64,000 nucleotides of DNA from an uncultured Lutibacter sp. (GCF_947493565.1 NZ_CANLRG010000004.1:248001-312000); one strand, 5' to 3'. Numbered from the stretch's first letter, positions 10,184-17,937 are shown. A program made the numbers and translations. The notes: a model not told the origin generated them from the sequence alone.

Positions 10184-10449
10184 TTTTTTCCCCATTTTAT
10201 TAAATTCCATATTCGTTCATGAAAAAAGTATAATATCATTTTTGTAACTACTTCAATCAAACCTATTGATAATGCCAAAGTAATTTTACCTGTTATTAGC
10301 CAAGAAATTAAAATGGTATCTATAGTTCCAACAATTCTCCAACTAATAGCTTTAACCAAACTTCGAGAAGCTTTTTCAGAATTTTTTATTTTATCAAATT
10401 CCTTACTATTTTTGGTTTTACTTGATGTATAAATTTGATCAATTATCAT
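10180..10449 (-). CDS. DUF2061 small membrane protein, first gene of the cys operon
   Basis: 89 aa. After a hydrophilic N-terminal stretch of about 30 residues come two membrane segments (roughly 35-55 and 58-75) with the DUF2061 pattern SLVKAISWRIVGTIDTILISW and EVVTKMILYFFHERIW (quoted partly). Function unknown; its place as first gene of the sulfate-reduction operon and its ATGA overlap with cysH suggest a role linked to sulfur uptake or reduction. The longest frame starts at a TTG at 10479, but that codon is inside the promoter -7 element, so the ATG at 10449 is chosen. Confidence 0.82.
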   Translation of the reverse strand: MIIDQIYTSSKTKNSKEFDKIKNSEKASRSLVKAISWRIVGTIDTILISWLITGKITLALSIGLIEVVTKMILYFFHERIWNLIKWGKK

Positions 10450-10476
10450 TTTTTTGTTTATGCTGTTTTCTTTTGC

Positions 10477-10509
10477 CAAAAGTACATATTTTTTTATTAT
10501 CCTACCAAA
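10477..10509 (-). promoter_or_regulatory. Promoter of DUF2061-cysH-cysD-cysN
   Basis: Minus strand: TTTG at 10509-10506, a 21-nt spacer, TACTTTTG at 10484-10477, an exact match to the Bacteroidota consensus TAnnTTTG. Transcription would begin near 10470, leaving about 20 nt before the ATG at 10449. It separates the cys operon from metZ upstream. Confidence 0.75.
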
Positions 10510-10572
10510 TCGATAGACTTTTAGATTAAAAAATATATTCTATTGAAATATCTTTAACATATTTTATGTTTT

Positions 10573-11742
10573 TTAACTATTTAACGCTTGATTTATATCT
10601 TTAATAATATCATTTACATGTTCTAATCCAACAGAAATCCTTACCAAACCAGGAGTTATTCCTGCCGCTAATTGTTCCTCTTCAGAAAGTTTACTATGAG
10701 TTGTTGAAGCTGGGTGGGTTACAATGGTTCTTGTATCACCCAAATTGGCTGATAAAGAACACATTTTAATGCTATTTAAAAATTGCTTACCTTTTTCTAA
10801 ACCTCCTTTAACCTCAACGGCTACAATATTTCCTCCCAATTTCATTTGTTTTTGTGCAATTTTAAATTGGGGATGTGATTTTAAAAACGGATATTTTACA
10901 GTTGAAATTTTTGAATGATTTTCAAGAAATTCTGCTAATTTCAAAGCATTTTCACAATGTTTTTCTACTCGAACCGCTAAAGTTTCTAAACTTTTAGACA
11001 AAATCCAAGCATTGAAAGGCGAAAGTGCTGGACCTGTATTGCGTGAAAACAAGTATATTTCTTTAATTAAATCAGATTTACCAACTACTATTCCACCTAA
11101 CACACGTCCTTGTCCATCCATTAATTTAGTAGCAGAATGAATCACCAAATCTGCACCAAATTTAATAGGTTGCTGTATATATGGTGTCGCAAAACAATTA
11201 TCAATCACTAATAAAAGATTGTACTTTTTTGCTATTGCTCCTAATAACTCAAGGTCTATTATATCAACTCCAGGATTTGTAGGAGACTCTGCATACAAAA
11301 TTTTAGTTGAAGGTTTTATCAAATTTTCTATTTCAGCTAGATTATGAATATCAAAATAAGAAGTTTCAATATTCCATTTAGGAAAATACTTTGTAAATAA
11401 CGTATGTGTTGATCCAAAAATTGATAGAGCTGATACAATATGATCTCCACTATTTAACAATGCAGCAAAAGTTGAAAAAACAGCGGCCATTCCTGTAGCA
11501 AATGCATACCCATCTTCAGCTCCCTCCATCTGCACTACTTTGTCAACAAACTCTGATGTATTTGGATTGCTAAAACGAGAATAAATATTTCGTTGTTTTT
11601 CTTCACTAAAAGAAGCACGCATATCTTCAGCATCTTCAAAAATAAAACTTGAAGTTACATACAAAGGGGTAGTATGCTCTTGATATTGAGAACGTTCTAA
11701 TTGTTTTCTAATAGCACCTGTTTCAAAATTTTTCTCACTCAT
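10573..11742 (-). CDS. metZ: O-succinyl/O-acetylhomoserine sulfhydrylase (trans-sulfuration family)
   Basis: 389 aa PLP enzyme of the Cys/Met metabolism family. Seen: YSRFSNPNTSEF, the SGDHIV turn, DNCFATPYIQQP, and the PLP lysine in HSATKLMDGQGRVLGG. It most resembles the MetZ branch, which joins sulfide to an activated homoserine to give homocysteine. It follows the MetX fusion by 18 bp and so should share its SAM-I riboswitch. A second, longer sulfhydrylase (metY) lies 3.7 kb upstream with different control. Acyl-group preference cannot be told by eye; the acetyltransferase upstream favours O-acetylhomoserine. Cystathionine gamma-synthase is the main alternative. Confidence 0.85.
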   Translation of the reverse strand: MSEKNFETGAIRKQLERSQYQEHTTPLYVTSSFIFEDAEDMRASFSEEKQRNIYSRFSNPNTSEFVDKVVQMEGAEDGYAFATGMAAVFSTFAALLNSGDHIVSALSIFGSTHTLFTKYFPKWNIETSYFDIHNLAEIENLIKPSTKILYAESPTNPGVDIIDLELLGAIAKKYNLLLVIDNCFATPYIQQPIKFGADLVIHSATKLMDGQGRVLGGIVVGKSDLIKEIYLFSRNTGPALSPFNAWILSKSLETLAVRVEKHCENALKLAEFLENHSKISTVKYPFLKSHPQFKIAQKQMKLGGNIVAVEVKGGLEKGKQFLNSIKMCSLSANLGDTRTIVTHPASTTHSKLSEEEQLAAGITPGLVRISVGLEHVNDIIKDINQALNS

Positions 11743-11760
11743 TTTTTGTCCTTTTCTAAT

Positions 11761-14700
11761 TTAATTCTTTTCTGCTAGTCTTAATATATCTCCAAAAACA
11801 CCTCGTGCGGTTACTGCAGAACCTGCTCCAGCTCCTTGAATAACAATTGGTTTTTCTCCATACGATTCAGTAAATATTTCAAAAATTGCATCTGCTCCTT
11901 TAATTTGACCTAAAGAACTGTTGGCTGGTACAGAAACTAATTTTACTTCTAAATTTCCTTTATCTTCTTGTAAATTACCAGACAAATCTCCAATATATCT
12001 TAACACATGGTTCTTATCTTGCTCTAATTTTACTTTTTCATAATAAGGGTTTAACTCCTTTAATCTTGTTAAAAATTCAGCTGAGGAACCTTCTCTCAAA
12101 TTCTCTGGAATTAAATTTTGGATTTTAATATCTTCAAACTCATTTTTCAAATCTAATTCTCGAGCTAAAATCAATAATTTTCTAGCCACATCATTTCCGC
12201 ATAAATCCTCTCTTGGGTCGGGCTCAGTAAAACCACTATCAATTGCCTTTTGTAAAACATCGCTAAACTGCTTGTTTTCTTCTGAATAGGTATTGAATAA
12301 AAAACTTAAAGAGCCTGAAAACACTCCTCTTATTCTTGTAATATTTTCACCAGAGTCATGTAATAATTTAATAGTATCAATTAATGGTAGACCCGCTCCT
12401 ACATTTGTTTCATATAAATATGATTTTTTATTTTCTTGCAGTTTTTTTCTCAACTCTTTATAAAATGTATAGCTTAATGTATTGGCAATTTTGTTTGATG
12501 AAATTAAATCAAAACCATTTTCAACCAACTTTATATAATGTTCAACAAAAGAACTACTTGCAGTATTATCTATGGCAATTAAGTTTTCTAAATGATTTTT
12601 TTCTGCAAAATCTATGATATTTTGAACCGAACTGTTAACCTCACTTTGCTCTAAATCTAAAGCCCAATTTTGGGTAACCCCATTTTTGTTTAAAATAGCT
12701 TTTGATGAGTTTACAACAGCAAAAATATTTAGATTGATGTTTTTTCTTTTTAAAATATTTTCTCTGCTTTTTATAACTTGATTGATTAAAGTTCCTCCCA
12801 CTAATCCTTTTCCAAAAATAGCGATGTTGATATTTTTGGAAACTCCAAAAATTTCACCGTGAATTACATTTACTGCTTTATGTAAATCGGATTGATTAAC
12901 AACCAAACATACATTTTCACCAGTAACTGTATTGTTAATTAATATTGGAGTGATATGATTTTTTATCAACGCGCTATAAGGTTGATTAAAAGAATGTAAA
13001 CTTTGTCCGATTATTGAAATAACAGACACTTTTTCAGTTACATAAATTTGACTAATATCTTTAGTTAAAAATTCGTTTTTAAATTCTTTCTCTAAAACAG
13101 TTTTAGCTTTATAACCATTTTTGACATCTACTATAAACCCAATACCTCTTTCAGAAGAGCCTTGTGAAATAATACTAACACTAATATTTTCATTTGCTAA
13201 AGCGGTAAATATTCTACCATCAACACCTACTTTTCCTAACAAACCTCTACCTATCAAGTTTACCAAAGCCACATCTTGCTCTACAGATAATGATTTAATA
13301 CCTCCTTTTTCAGTTTCAGAACCAATTAATGTTCCTTCGCTATCCTCATTAAACGTATTTAAAATACGTAATGGAATATTCTTTTCAATTAAAGGAATAA
13401 TAGTTTTGGCATGTAAAATATTGGCTCCAAAATTCGCCATCTCGTTCGCCTCCTGATATGTTAATTTTTCTATTTTTTTAGAATTCTCAACCAAATCTGG
13501 ATTTGCTGTAAAAATACCATCTACATGTGTGTAATTTTGAAATTCTTCAGCATTTAAAAAATTAGCAATTAATGACGCTGTATAATTACTTCCATTTCTA
13601 CCTAAAGTGGTGGTTTCACCATCTAAATTTGAACCAATAAAACCAGTAACAATTTGTGTAACTTCTTTTGATTGATTTTTAAAATACTCAATTACATTTT
13701 CTTCAGAAATGCTTTCAAAAGGTTGCGCCTTTCCAAATTGATTGTTTGTTTTAATAAGTGTTCTGGTATCAACTAAATTTGCTTGTATCCCTTTTTTAGT
13801 TAACAAGTGAGCGATTAGTTTTCCTGATAAAATTTCTCCTTGAGAAAGTACCTGATCTTTAACTTTAGGACTGTAATCTCCTAATAAATTTACCCCTCTA
13901 AAAATTTCATCTAACAATTGAAACTCTTTCGAAAAATCAGCACTTTCATCAATCTCAGTCTGATATTTTTTTAACTCTTCAAATTCTGAAGTATAAGGCA
14001 ATCCGTTTTTAGCTTTTTCTAAAATAGACTCTAAATGATCTGTGGTTTTACCTCTAGCAGAAACTACCACTACAATGTTTTCATTGTTTTTTATTTTATT
14101 TGAAATGATGGCTAATGTGCTTTCTAAGCCTTTTCCATTTGCTAAAGATTTACCTCCAAATTTTATTACTTTCATTGCTTTTCTTTTAGAACTTTTGTTA
14201 AATATTGGTTCTATTATTTTACCTAGTTGTTTGTATTCTATTAAAAATGCATCATGTCCATGTACCGAGTTAATTTCATTATAAGTAACATTAGGATGCG
14301 TAAGTGCTAATTGTTTATGGGTTTCTTTGTTCTCTTCAGCTGTAAAAAACAAATCAGAATCAACACCAATAATATGAATCGTAGCTTTAATACTATCTAA
14401 AACTTGTTCACTTCTGTCTTTAGTTACATCAATTGTTTTTAATAATTGATTCATTAACTTATAGGCTGATAATTGAAATCGTTCCTGTAATTTTTTACCA
14501 TGATGCAACAACCAACTTTCAACATTAAAAATTTTCAACTCTTCATTTTTAGAACGTTGAAACCGTTCTTTAAAAGACTCTGGTGTTCTGTAACATAACA
14601 TTGCATGCATACGAGCGTCGTGAACTGGATTGCTTGAGTTGGTTAAAAATTGCTCTTGAATTTGACAATTTGCAATTAACCAATCGGTTGATTTCCAATC

Positions 14701-15150
14701 GGTGGCTATTACAATTAAATGTTCTGTAATAGCTGGGTTTAAAACTGCCATTTCCCAAGCTATTCCACCTCCTAAAGAACCTCCTATTAAAGCAAAAAGA
14801 CGTTTAACATTTAATTGTTTCAAACCCAATAAAAATATATTAGCTATATCTCTAGCCTCAAAGTCTTTATAATTTTCAATTACAAAACCATCATAACCAT
14901 TTCCAGGTATATTGAATGCTAAAATTGTGTATAAATTAGTATCGATTACCTTGTTGTCTCCCACCAAATTACTCCACCATCCACTTTTACCTGCAACATT
15001 ACTGTTACCAGTAAGCGCATGGTTTACCAAAACTACTGGAGCGGTATGTAGCTTTTTCCCAAATATTTGGTAAGACAGTTTTAATTCAGAATAGCAATCT
15101 CTTTTTTCCGAATTAAAATTTTGTATGGTTATGTGTTTTAAATTACTCAT
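11761..15150 (-). CDS. Fusion: homoserine O-acetyltransferase (MetX) - aspartate kinase - homoserine dehydrogenase
   Basis: 1129 aa, three enzymes in one frame. Residues 1-~320: alpha/beta-hydrolase MetX domain with VNHALTGNSN, nucleophile Ser in LIGGSLGGGIAWEM (near 124) and a HGHDAFLIEY catalytic His. From ~326: aspartate kinase (MKVIKFGGKSLANGKG, later GRNGSNYTASLIA), two ACT-type regulatory repeats, then from ~768 homoserine dehydrogenase (NIAIFGKGLVGG, GFTEPDPREDLCGNDVARK) ending IQGAGAGSAVTARGVFGD. It covers steps one, three and four from aspartate toward O-acetylhomoserine. A Met at the MetX/kinase junction (14174) could be an internal start. It is transcribed with metZ behind a SAM-I riboswitch. 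Start is the ATG at 15150 (a TTG precedes it). Confidence 0.93.
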   Translation of the reverse strand: MSNLKHITIQNFNSEKRDCYSELKLSYQIFGKKLHTAPVVLVNHALTGNSNVAGKSGWWSNLVGDNKVIDTNLYTILAFNIPGNGYDGFVIENYKDFEARDIANIFLLGLKQLNVKRLFALIGGSLGGGIAWEMAVLNPAITEHLIVIATDWKSTDWLIANCQIQEQFLTNSSNPVHDARMHAMLCYRTPESFKERFQRSKNEELKIFNVESWLLHHGKKLQERFQLSAYKLMNQLLKTIDVTKDRSEQVLDSIKATIHIIGVDSDLFFTAEENKETHKQLALTHPNVTYNEINSVHGHDAFLIEYKQLGKIIEPIFNKSSKRKAMKVIKFGGKSLANGKGLESTLAIISNKIKNNENIVVVVSARGKTTDHLESILEKAKNGLPYTSEFEELKKYQTEIDESADFSKEFQLLDEIFRGVNLLGDYSPKVKDQVLSQGEILSGKLIAHLLTKKGIQANLVDTRTLIKTNNQFGKAQPFESISEENVIEYFKNQSKEVTQIVTGFIGSNLDGETTTLGRNGSNYTASLIANFLNAEEFQNYTHVDGIFTANPDLVENSKKIEKLTYQEANEMANFGANILHAKTIIPLIEKNIPLRILNTFNEDSEGTLIGSETEKGGIKSLSVEQDVALVNLIGRGLLGKVGVDGRIFTALANENISVSIISQGSSERGIGFIVDVKNGYKAKTVLEKEFKNEFLTKDISQIYVTEKVSVISIIGQSLHSFNQPYSALIKNHITPILINNTVTGENVCLVVNQSDLHKAVNVIHGEIFGVSKNINIAIFGKGLVGGTLINQVIKSRENILKRKNINLNIFAVVNSSKAILNKNGVTQNWALDLEQSEVNSSVQNIIDFAEKNHLENLIAIDNTASSSFVEHYIKLVENGFDLISSNKIANTLSYTFYKELRKKLQENKKSYLYETNVGAGLPLIDTIKLLHDSGENITRIRGVFSGSLSFLFNTYSEENKQFSDVLQKAIDSGFTEPDPREDLCGNDVARKLLILARELDLKNEFEDIKIQNLIPENLREGSSAEFLTRLKELNPYYEKVKLEQDKNHVLRYIGDLSGNLQEDKGNLEVKLVSVPANSSLGQIKGADAIFEIFTESYGEKPIVIQGAGAGSAVTARGVFGDILRLAEKN

Positions 15151-15165
15151 CAATAATTATTTATT

Positions 15166-15183
15166 TTAGCAAACTTTTGCTAA
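15166..15183 (-). promoter_or_regulatory. Hairpin between SAM-I aptamer and MetX-fusion start
   Basis: Perfect 8-bp inverted repeat TTAGCAAA-AG-TTTGCTAA ending 15 nt before the ATG at 15150. It is not followed by a U-run, so it is not an intrinsic terminator; it may be part of a translational expression platform. Role is inferred from position only. Confidence 0.4.
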
Positions 15184-15245
15184 TTATTTGATTAATTATT
15201 GTTAAGAAAAAATGCAGAAAATTACTAGAAATGTAATTTAGTTGA

Positions 15246-15342
15246 GTTATCTATCCTTAATGGGTAGAATTTAGCACCTTCTTTAAAGTTAAAGGGTTGC
15301 TAAGGCTTCACTGGGTCTATTCCCTCTGCCTTTCTTGATAAC
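15246..15342 (-). ncRNA. SAM-I (S-box) riboswitch ahead of MetX-fusion/metZ
   Basis: Same core as the metH copy: AAGAAAGGCAGAGGGAATAG, then GTGAAGCCTTAGCAACC, then AAGGTGCTAAATTCTACC, closed by GTTATC (15342-15337) with GATAAC (15251-15246). The P4 arm is shorter than in the metH copy. It should repress aspartate-to-homocysteine flux when SAM is high. Promoter TTG-N20-TTAATTTG lies just upstream. Confidence 0.94.
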
Positions 15343-15371
15343 AATAGTCAATAAATTTATGAACTAAAGCG

Positions 15372-15402
15372 CAAATTAACGCATTAAATTTTTCTCAGCC
15401 AA
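15372..15402 (-). promoter_or_regulatory. Promoter of SAM-I/MetX-fusion/metZ transcript
   Basis: Minus strand TTG at 15402-15400, 20-nt spacer, TTAATTTG at 15379-15372, the same one-base variant of TAnnTTTG seen at the metH leader. It overlaps the 5' arm side of a CCAACATT/AATGTTGG inverted repeat (15399-15406 with 15424-15431) that spans the metY stop codon. Confidence 0.55.
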
Positions 15403-15410
15403 CATTTTTT

Positions 15411-16703
15411 TTATTTATTTATCAATGTTGGAATTTTTACAAAAGCATCTTTTAAATCTTGCTTTAAATCATCAATATCTTCAATCCCTACAGAAAGTCT
15501 AATTAAATCTTTTGTTACTCCAGAAGCTAATTGTTGTTCATCTGTAAGTTGTTGATGGGTAGTACTTGCTGGGTGAATAATTAATGATTTTGTATCTCCA
15601 ATATTTGCCAATAATGAAAAAACTTTTACAGAATCTACCACTGTTTTAGCCGACTCAAAACCTCCTTTTACTCCAAATGACAATACTCCACTTTGACCTT
15701 TTGGCAAGTATTTTTTGGCATTTTTGTACGATTCATGAGATTCTAAACCTGGGTAACTTACCCAAGATACTTCTTCTTGCGCTTCTAACCACTTTGCCAA
15801 TTCTAAAGTATTTTCACTATGCTTTTCTAAACGAATTGGCAAGGTTTCTAATCCTTGAATAATTTGAAAAGCATTAAATGGACTTAGTGCACCACCAAAA
15901 TCTCGTAAACCTTCCAATCTAATTTTTGCAATATAAGCTGCTTCTCCAAGAGCTTCGCTGTATATCAATCCATGATACCCTTTTGAAGGCTCCGTAAATT
16001 CAGGAAATTTACCATTGGTCCAATCAAAATTACCTGCATCTACAATTGCTCCTCCTAGTGAATTACCTTGACCTCCAATAAATTTTGTTAACGAATAAAC
16101 TACAATGTTTGCTCCATGCTTAATTGGGTTTAATAAATAGGGTGTTGCAACTGTATTATCAACGATAAAAGGAATGCTATTTTGTTTAGAAATTTTCCCA
16201 ATCGCTTCAAAATCTGACACATCTAATTTAGGGTTTCCAATGGATTCTATAAAAATGGCTCTTGTATTTTCTTTAATTGCTTTTTTGAAATTCTCAGGTT
16301 TTGAAGCATCTACAAAAGAAGTGGTTATTCCTAATCTAGGTAAAGTTACATTTAATAATGTATAGGTTCCTCCGTACAAGGTACTTGACGCTACAATGTG
16401 ATCTCCTGACTTTAATAATGTTAATAAAGCTGTTGAAATTGCTGAAGTTCCTGAAGCAAAAACTGCAGCTCCAATTCCACCATCTAAAGCTGCTAAACGT
16501 TGTTCTAAAATATCATTGGTAGGATTGTTTAAACGCGTATAAATAAAACCAGGCTCAGCTAAAGAAAATAAATTAGCCGCGTGTTCTGTATTATTAAAAA
16601 CATAAGAAGTTGATTGATAAATTGGCACTGCCCTAGTTCCAGCTGTATTTTGTGTATCGTGTCCTGCGTGTAAAGCTTGTGTTGAAAATTTTTGAGTACT
16701 CAT
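15411..16703 (-). CDS. metY: O-acetylhomoserine sulfhydrylase
   Basis: 430 aa PLP enzyme making homocysteine from O-acetylhomoserine and sulfide. N-terminal STQALHAGHD, YTRLNNPTNDILEQR, DNTVATPYLLNP and the PLP lysine in YSLTKFIGGQGNSLGG; the extra ~40 residues around EFTEPSKGYHGL are typical of the long MetY branch and absent from metZ. It is transcribed alone behind a 360-nt leader containing two Met/Cys-rich leader peptides and two terminators, so expression should follow Met and Cys tRNA charging. The downstream neighbour (MetX fusion) has its own promoter. Confidence 0.93.
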   Translation of the reverse strand: MSTQKFSTQALHAGHDTQNTAGTRAVPIYQSTSYVFNNTEHAANLFSLAEPGFIYTRLNNPTNDILEQRLAALDGGIGAAVFASGTSAISTALLTLLKSGDHIVASSTLYGGTYTLLNVTLPRLGITTSFVDASKPENFKKAIKENTRAIFIESIGNPKLDVSDFEAIGKISKQNSIPFIVDNTVATPYLLNPIKHGANIVVYSLTKFIGGQGNSLGGAIVDAGNFDWTNGKFPEFTEPSKGYHGLIYSEALGEAAYIAKIRLEGLRDFGGALSPFNAFQIIQGLETLPIRLEKHSENTLELAKWLEAQEEVSWVSYPGLESHESYKNAKKYLPKGQSGVLSFGVKGGFESAKTVVDSVKVFSLLANIGDTKSLIIHPASTTHQQLTDEQQLASGVTKDLIRLSVGIEDIDDLKQDLKDAFVKIPTLINK

Positions 16704-16733
16704 AATAATATATTTTTTAATGTTTTAGTTTTA

Positions 16734-16779
16734 AATAAAAAAAGTCCCTTTGGTTTTAGGTATTACCAAAGGGACTTTT
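16734..16779 (-). terminator. Intrinsic terminator 2 of the metY leader (attenuator)
   Basis: On the minus strand a 14-bp perfect stem (16779-16766 with 16753-16740, core GTCCCTTTGG/CCAAAGGGAC) with a 12-nt loop, followed by seven Us. It stands 31 nt upstream of the metY ATG and 22 nt downstream of leader peptide 2, so it must be read through for metY expression. The strand of leader 2 carrying GGTATTGCC (16818-16810) can pair with GGTAATACC (16767-16759), which includes two bases of the stem and most of the loop. Confidence 0.85.
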
Positions 16780-16801
16780 ATCTAAGAGATTTTTATTCCA
16801 T

Positions 16802-16900
16802 TTAATTTAGGCAATACCATTTCATTATGCTACGCATTATTTGCATTTGCATTGTCATACAACATCGGTTGCATATATTTTTTTGGAATGTAAATTTCAT
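16802..16900 (-). CDS. Met/Cys-rich leader peptide 2 of metY
   Basis: 32 codons starting ATG at 16900, stop TAA at 16804-16802. Six of 32 residues are Met (1, 15, 17, 19, 22, 26) and four are Cys (10, 13, 14, 30), including NRCCMTMQMQIM in the middle. No homology is claimed; the composition, its place between two terminators and the absence of any other role point to a ribosome-stalling control peptide. The start codon is 13 nt past the U-run of terminator 1, and no separate promoter is visible, so it should be made only from transcripts that passed terminator 1. Confidence 0.75.
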   Translation of the reverse strand: MKFTFQKNICNRCCMTMQMQIMRSIMKWYCLN

Positions 16901-16912
16901 TTTTTGTTTATT

Positions 16913-16945
16913 GATAAAAAAAGCCTCTGAAAATTCAGAGGCTTT
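16913..16945 (-). terminator. Intrinsic terminator 1 of the metY leader (attenuator)
   Basis: Minus strand: 11-bp perfect stem AAAGCCTCTGA/TCAGAGGCTTT (16945-16935 with 16930-16920), 4-nt loop, then a run of Us. It follows leader peptide 1 by 26 nt. An alternative hairpin is possible: CAGAGG (16991-16986, inside the leader ORF) pairs with CCTCTG (16941-16936, the terminator's 5' arm), stacked near a second helix ATTGTTT (16980-16974) with AAACAAT (16954-16948). The two folds exclude each other. Confidence 0.85.
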
Positions 16946-16971
16946 AAATTGTTTGATATTATTTTTAATTT

Positions 16972-17043
16972 TTAAACAATAGTGTCCTCTGCGTAATTTT
17001 TACACATCATAATTGCACACATATTCATCTTGTTTAAAATCAT
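16972..17043 (-). CDS. Met/Cys-rich leader peptide 1 of metY
   Basis: 23 codons from ATG at 17043 to TAA at 16974-16972. Met at residues 1, 6, 8, 12, 13 and Cys at 9 and 14; the densest part reads KMNMCAIMMCK. The Met-Met-Cys codons at 17010-17002 lie about one ribosome footprint before CAGAGG (16991), so stalling there would leave the antiterminator strand free, while reaching the stop codon would cover it. This is the geometry of classical amino-acid attenuators. It begins about 13 nt after the predicted transcription start. Confidence 0.78.
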   Translation of the reverse strand: MILNKMNMCAIMMCKNYAEDTIV

Positions 17044-17062
17044 TTTTTAATTTTTGATGGTA

Positions 17063-17093
17063 CAAAAGTAATGACAATTTTTAATTTTCCAAA
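17063..17093 (-). promoter_or_regulatory. Promoter of the metY leader
   Basis: Minus strand TTTG at 17093-17090, 19-nt spacer, TACTTTTG at 17070-17063: a full match to the Bacteroidota consensus. Start of transcription is expected near 17057, just upstream of leader peptide 1 and downstream of proC. Confidence 0.8.
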
Positions 17094-17121
17094 TAATCTT
17101 TAATTTTTTTAAAATTTCTAT

Positions 17122-17937
17122 TTAATTAGCTTTTCCTAATTCTACAGCTTTTTCAAATGCTCCAGAAATAGCATCTATAATAGATTTTTTTACATTATCT
17201 TTTTCTAAAACATCTAATGCAGCCCTAGTAGTTCCACCTTTTGAAGCAACTTTTTCAATCCACTGATTTGGAGTTTCTTTATGTTTTTTATACAATTTTA
17301 CAGCTCCATCAAAAGTTTTAATAGTCATTTTTTTTGCTTCTTCTTCTGAAAAACCTAAACCCATAGCTTTTTCAACAATGGCTTGCATAAAATAAAATAC
17401 ATAAGCTGGTCCACTCCCTGAAATACTTGTGGAAGCATCAATCATTTCTTCATTTTTAACAAACACAGCGCTACCTGTTGTTTTTAATAGTCTTTCAACT
17501 AAAAATACTTCAGAATTTGATACTGCATCAGAGACTGTAAAACTTGTTAATCCAACTCCAATTTTAGCTGGTAAGTTAGGCATACTCCTAATTACTTTTT
17601 TAACATTTAAACCTTCTTGAATTGTTTTAATTTGCACACCAGCCATAACCGATACAAAAATCTGATCTTTATTGGTATAAGGATACATGCTTTCAAAAAG
17701 GGCATTTATATTATATGGCTTTACTGCTAAAAAAATAATATCTGCATTGGATAAGCAATCTTTTAATGAAGTATTTACTTTAAAAATATTCATAGCTTCT
17801 ACTTCTTTAGCTCTATCGTTTGAAATATCGTACACATTTATACGACTCCCTTTCAGAAGATTTGAAGTGCTCATTCCTTCTGCGAATGTAATTCCCATGT
17901 TTCCAGCACCTATAACTAATATATTTATTGATTTCAT
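17122..17937 (-). CDS. proC: Pyrroline-5-carboxylate reductase
   Basis: 271 aa NADP-dependent enzyme for the last step of proline synthesis. Rossmann start ILVIGAGNMGITFAEGM, AVKPYNI, IRSMPNLPAKIGVG, and the C-terminal family signature SISGSGPAYVFYFMQAIVEKAM with GGTTRAALDVL. Length is normal. A -7 element TAATTTTG lies at 17968-17961 in front of it. It appears monocistronic and is not obviously linked to sulfur metabolism. Confidence 0.95.
   Translation of the reverse strand: MKSINILVIGAGNMGITFAEGMSTSNLLKGSRINVYDISNDRAKEVEAMNIFKVNTSLKDCLSNADIIFLAVKPYNINALFESMYPYTNKDQIFVSVMAGVQIKTIQEGLNVKKVIRSMPNLPAKIGVGLTSFTVSDAVSNSEVFLVERLLKTTGSAVFVKNEEMIDASTSISGSGPAYVFYFMQAIVEKAMGLGFSEEEAKKMTIKTFDGAVKLYKKHKETPNQWIEKVASKGGTTRAALDVLEKDNVKKSIIDAISGAFEKAVELGKAN

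Noticed and set aside
10450-10479. Longer N terminus of the DUF2061 protein from a TTG
   Set aside because: The TTG belongs to the -7 promoter element TACTTTTG; transcription would start downstream of it.
15399-15431. Inverted repeat CCAACATT/AATGTTGG across the metY stop
   Set aside because: 17-nt loop, no U-run after it on the minus strand; recorded only as a possible weak end structure of metY.
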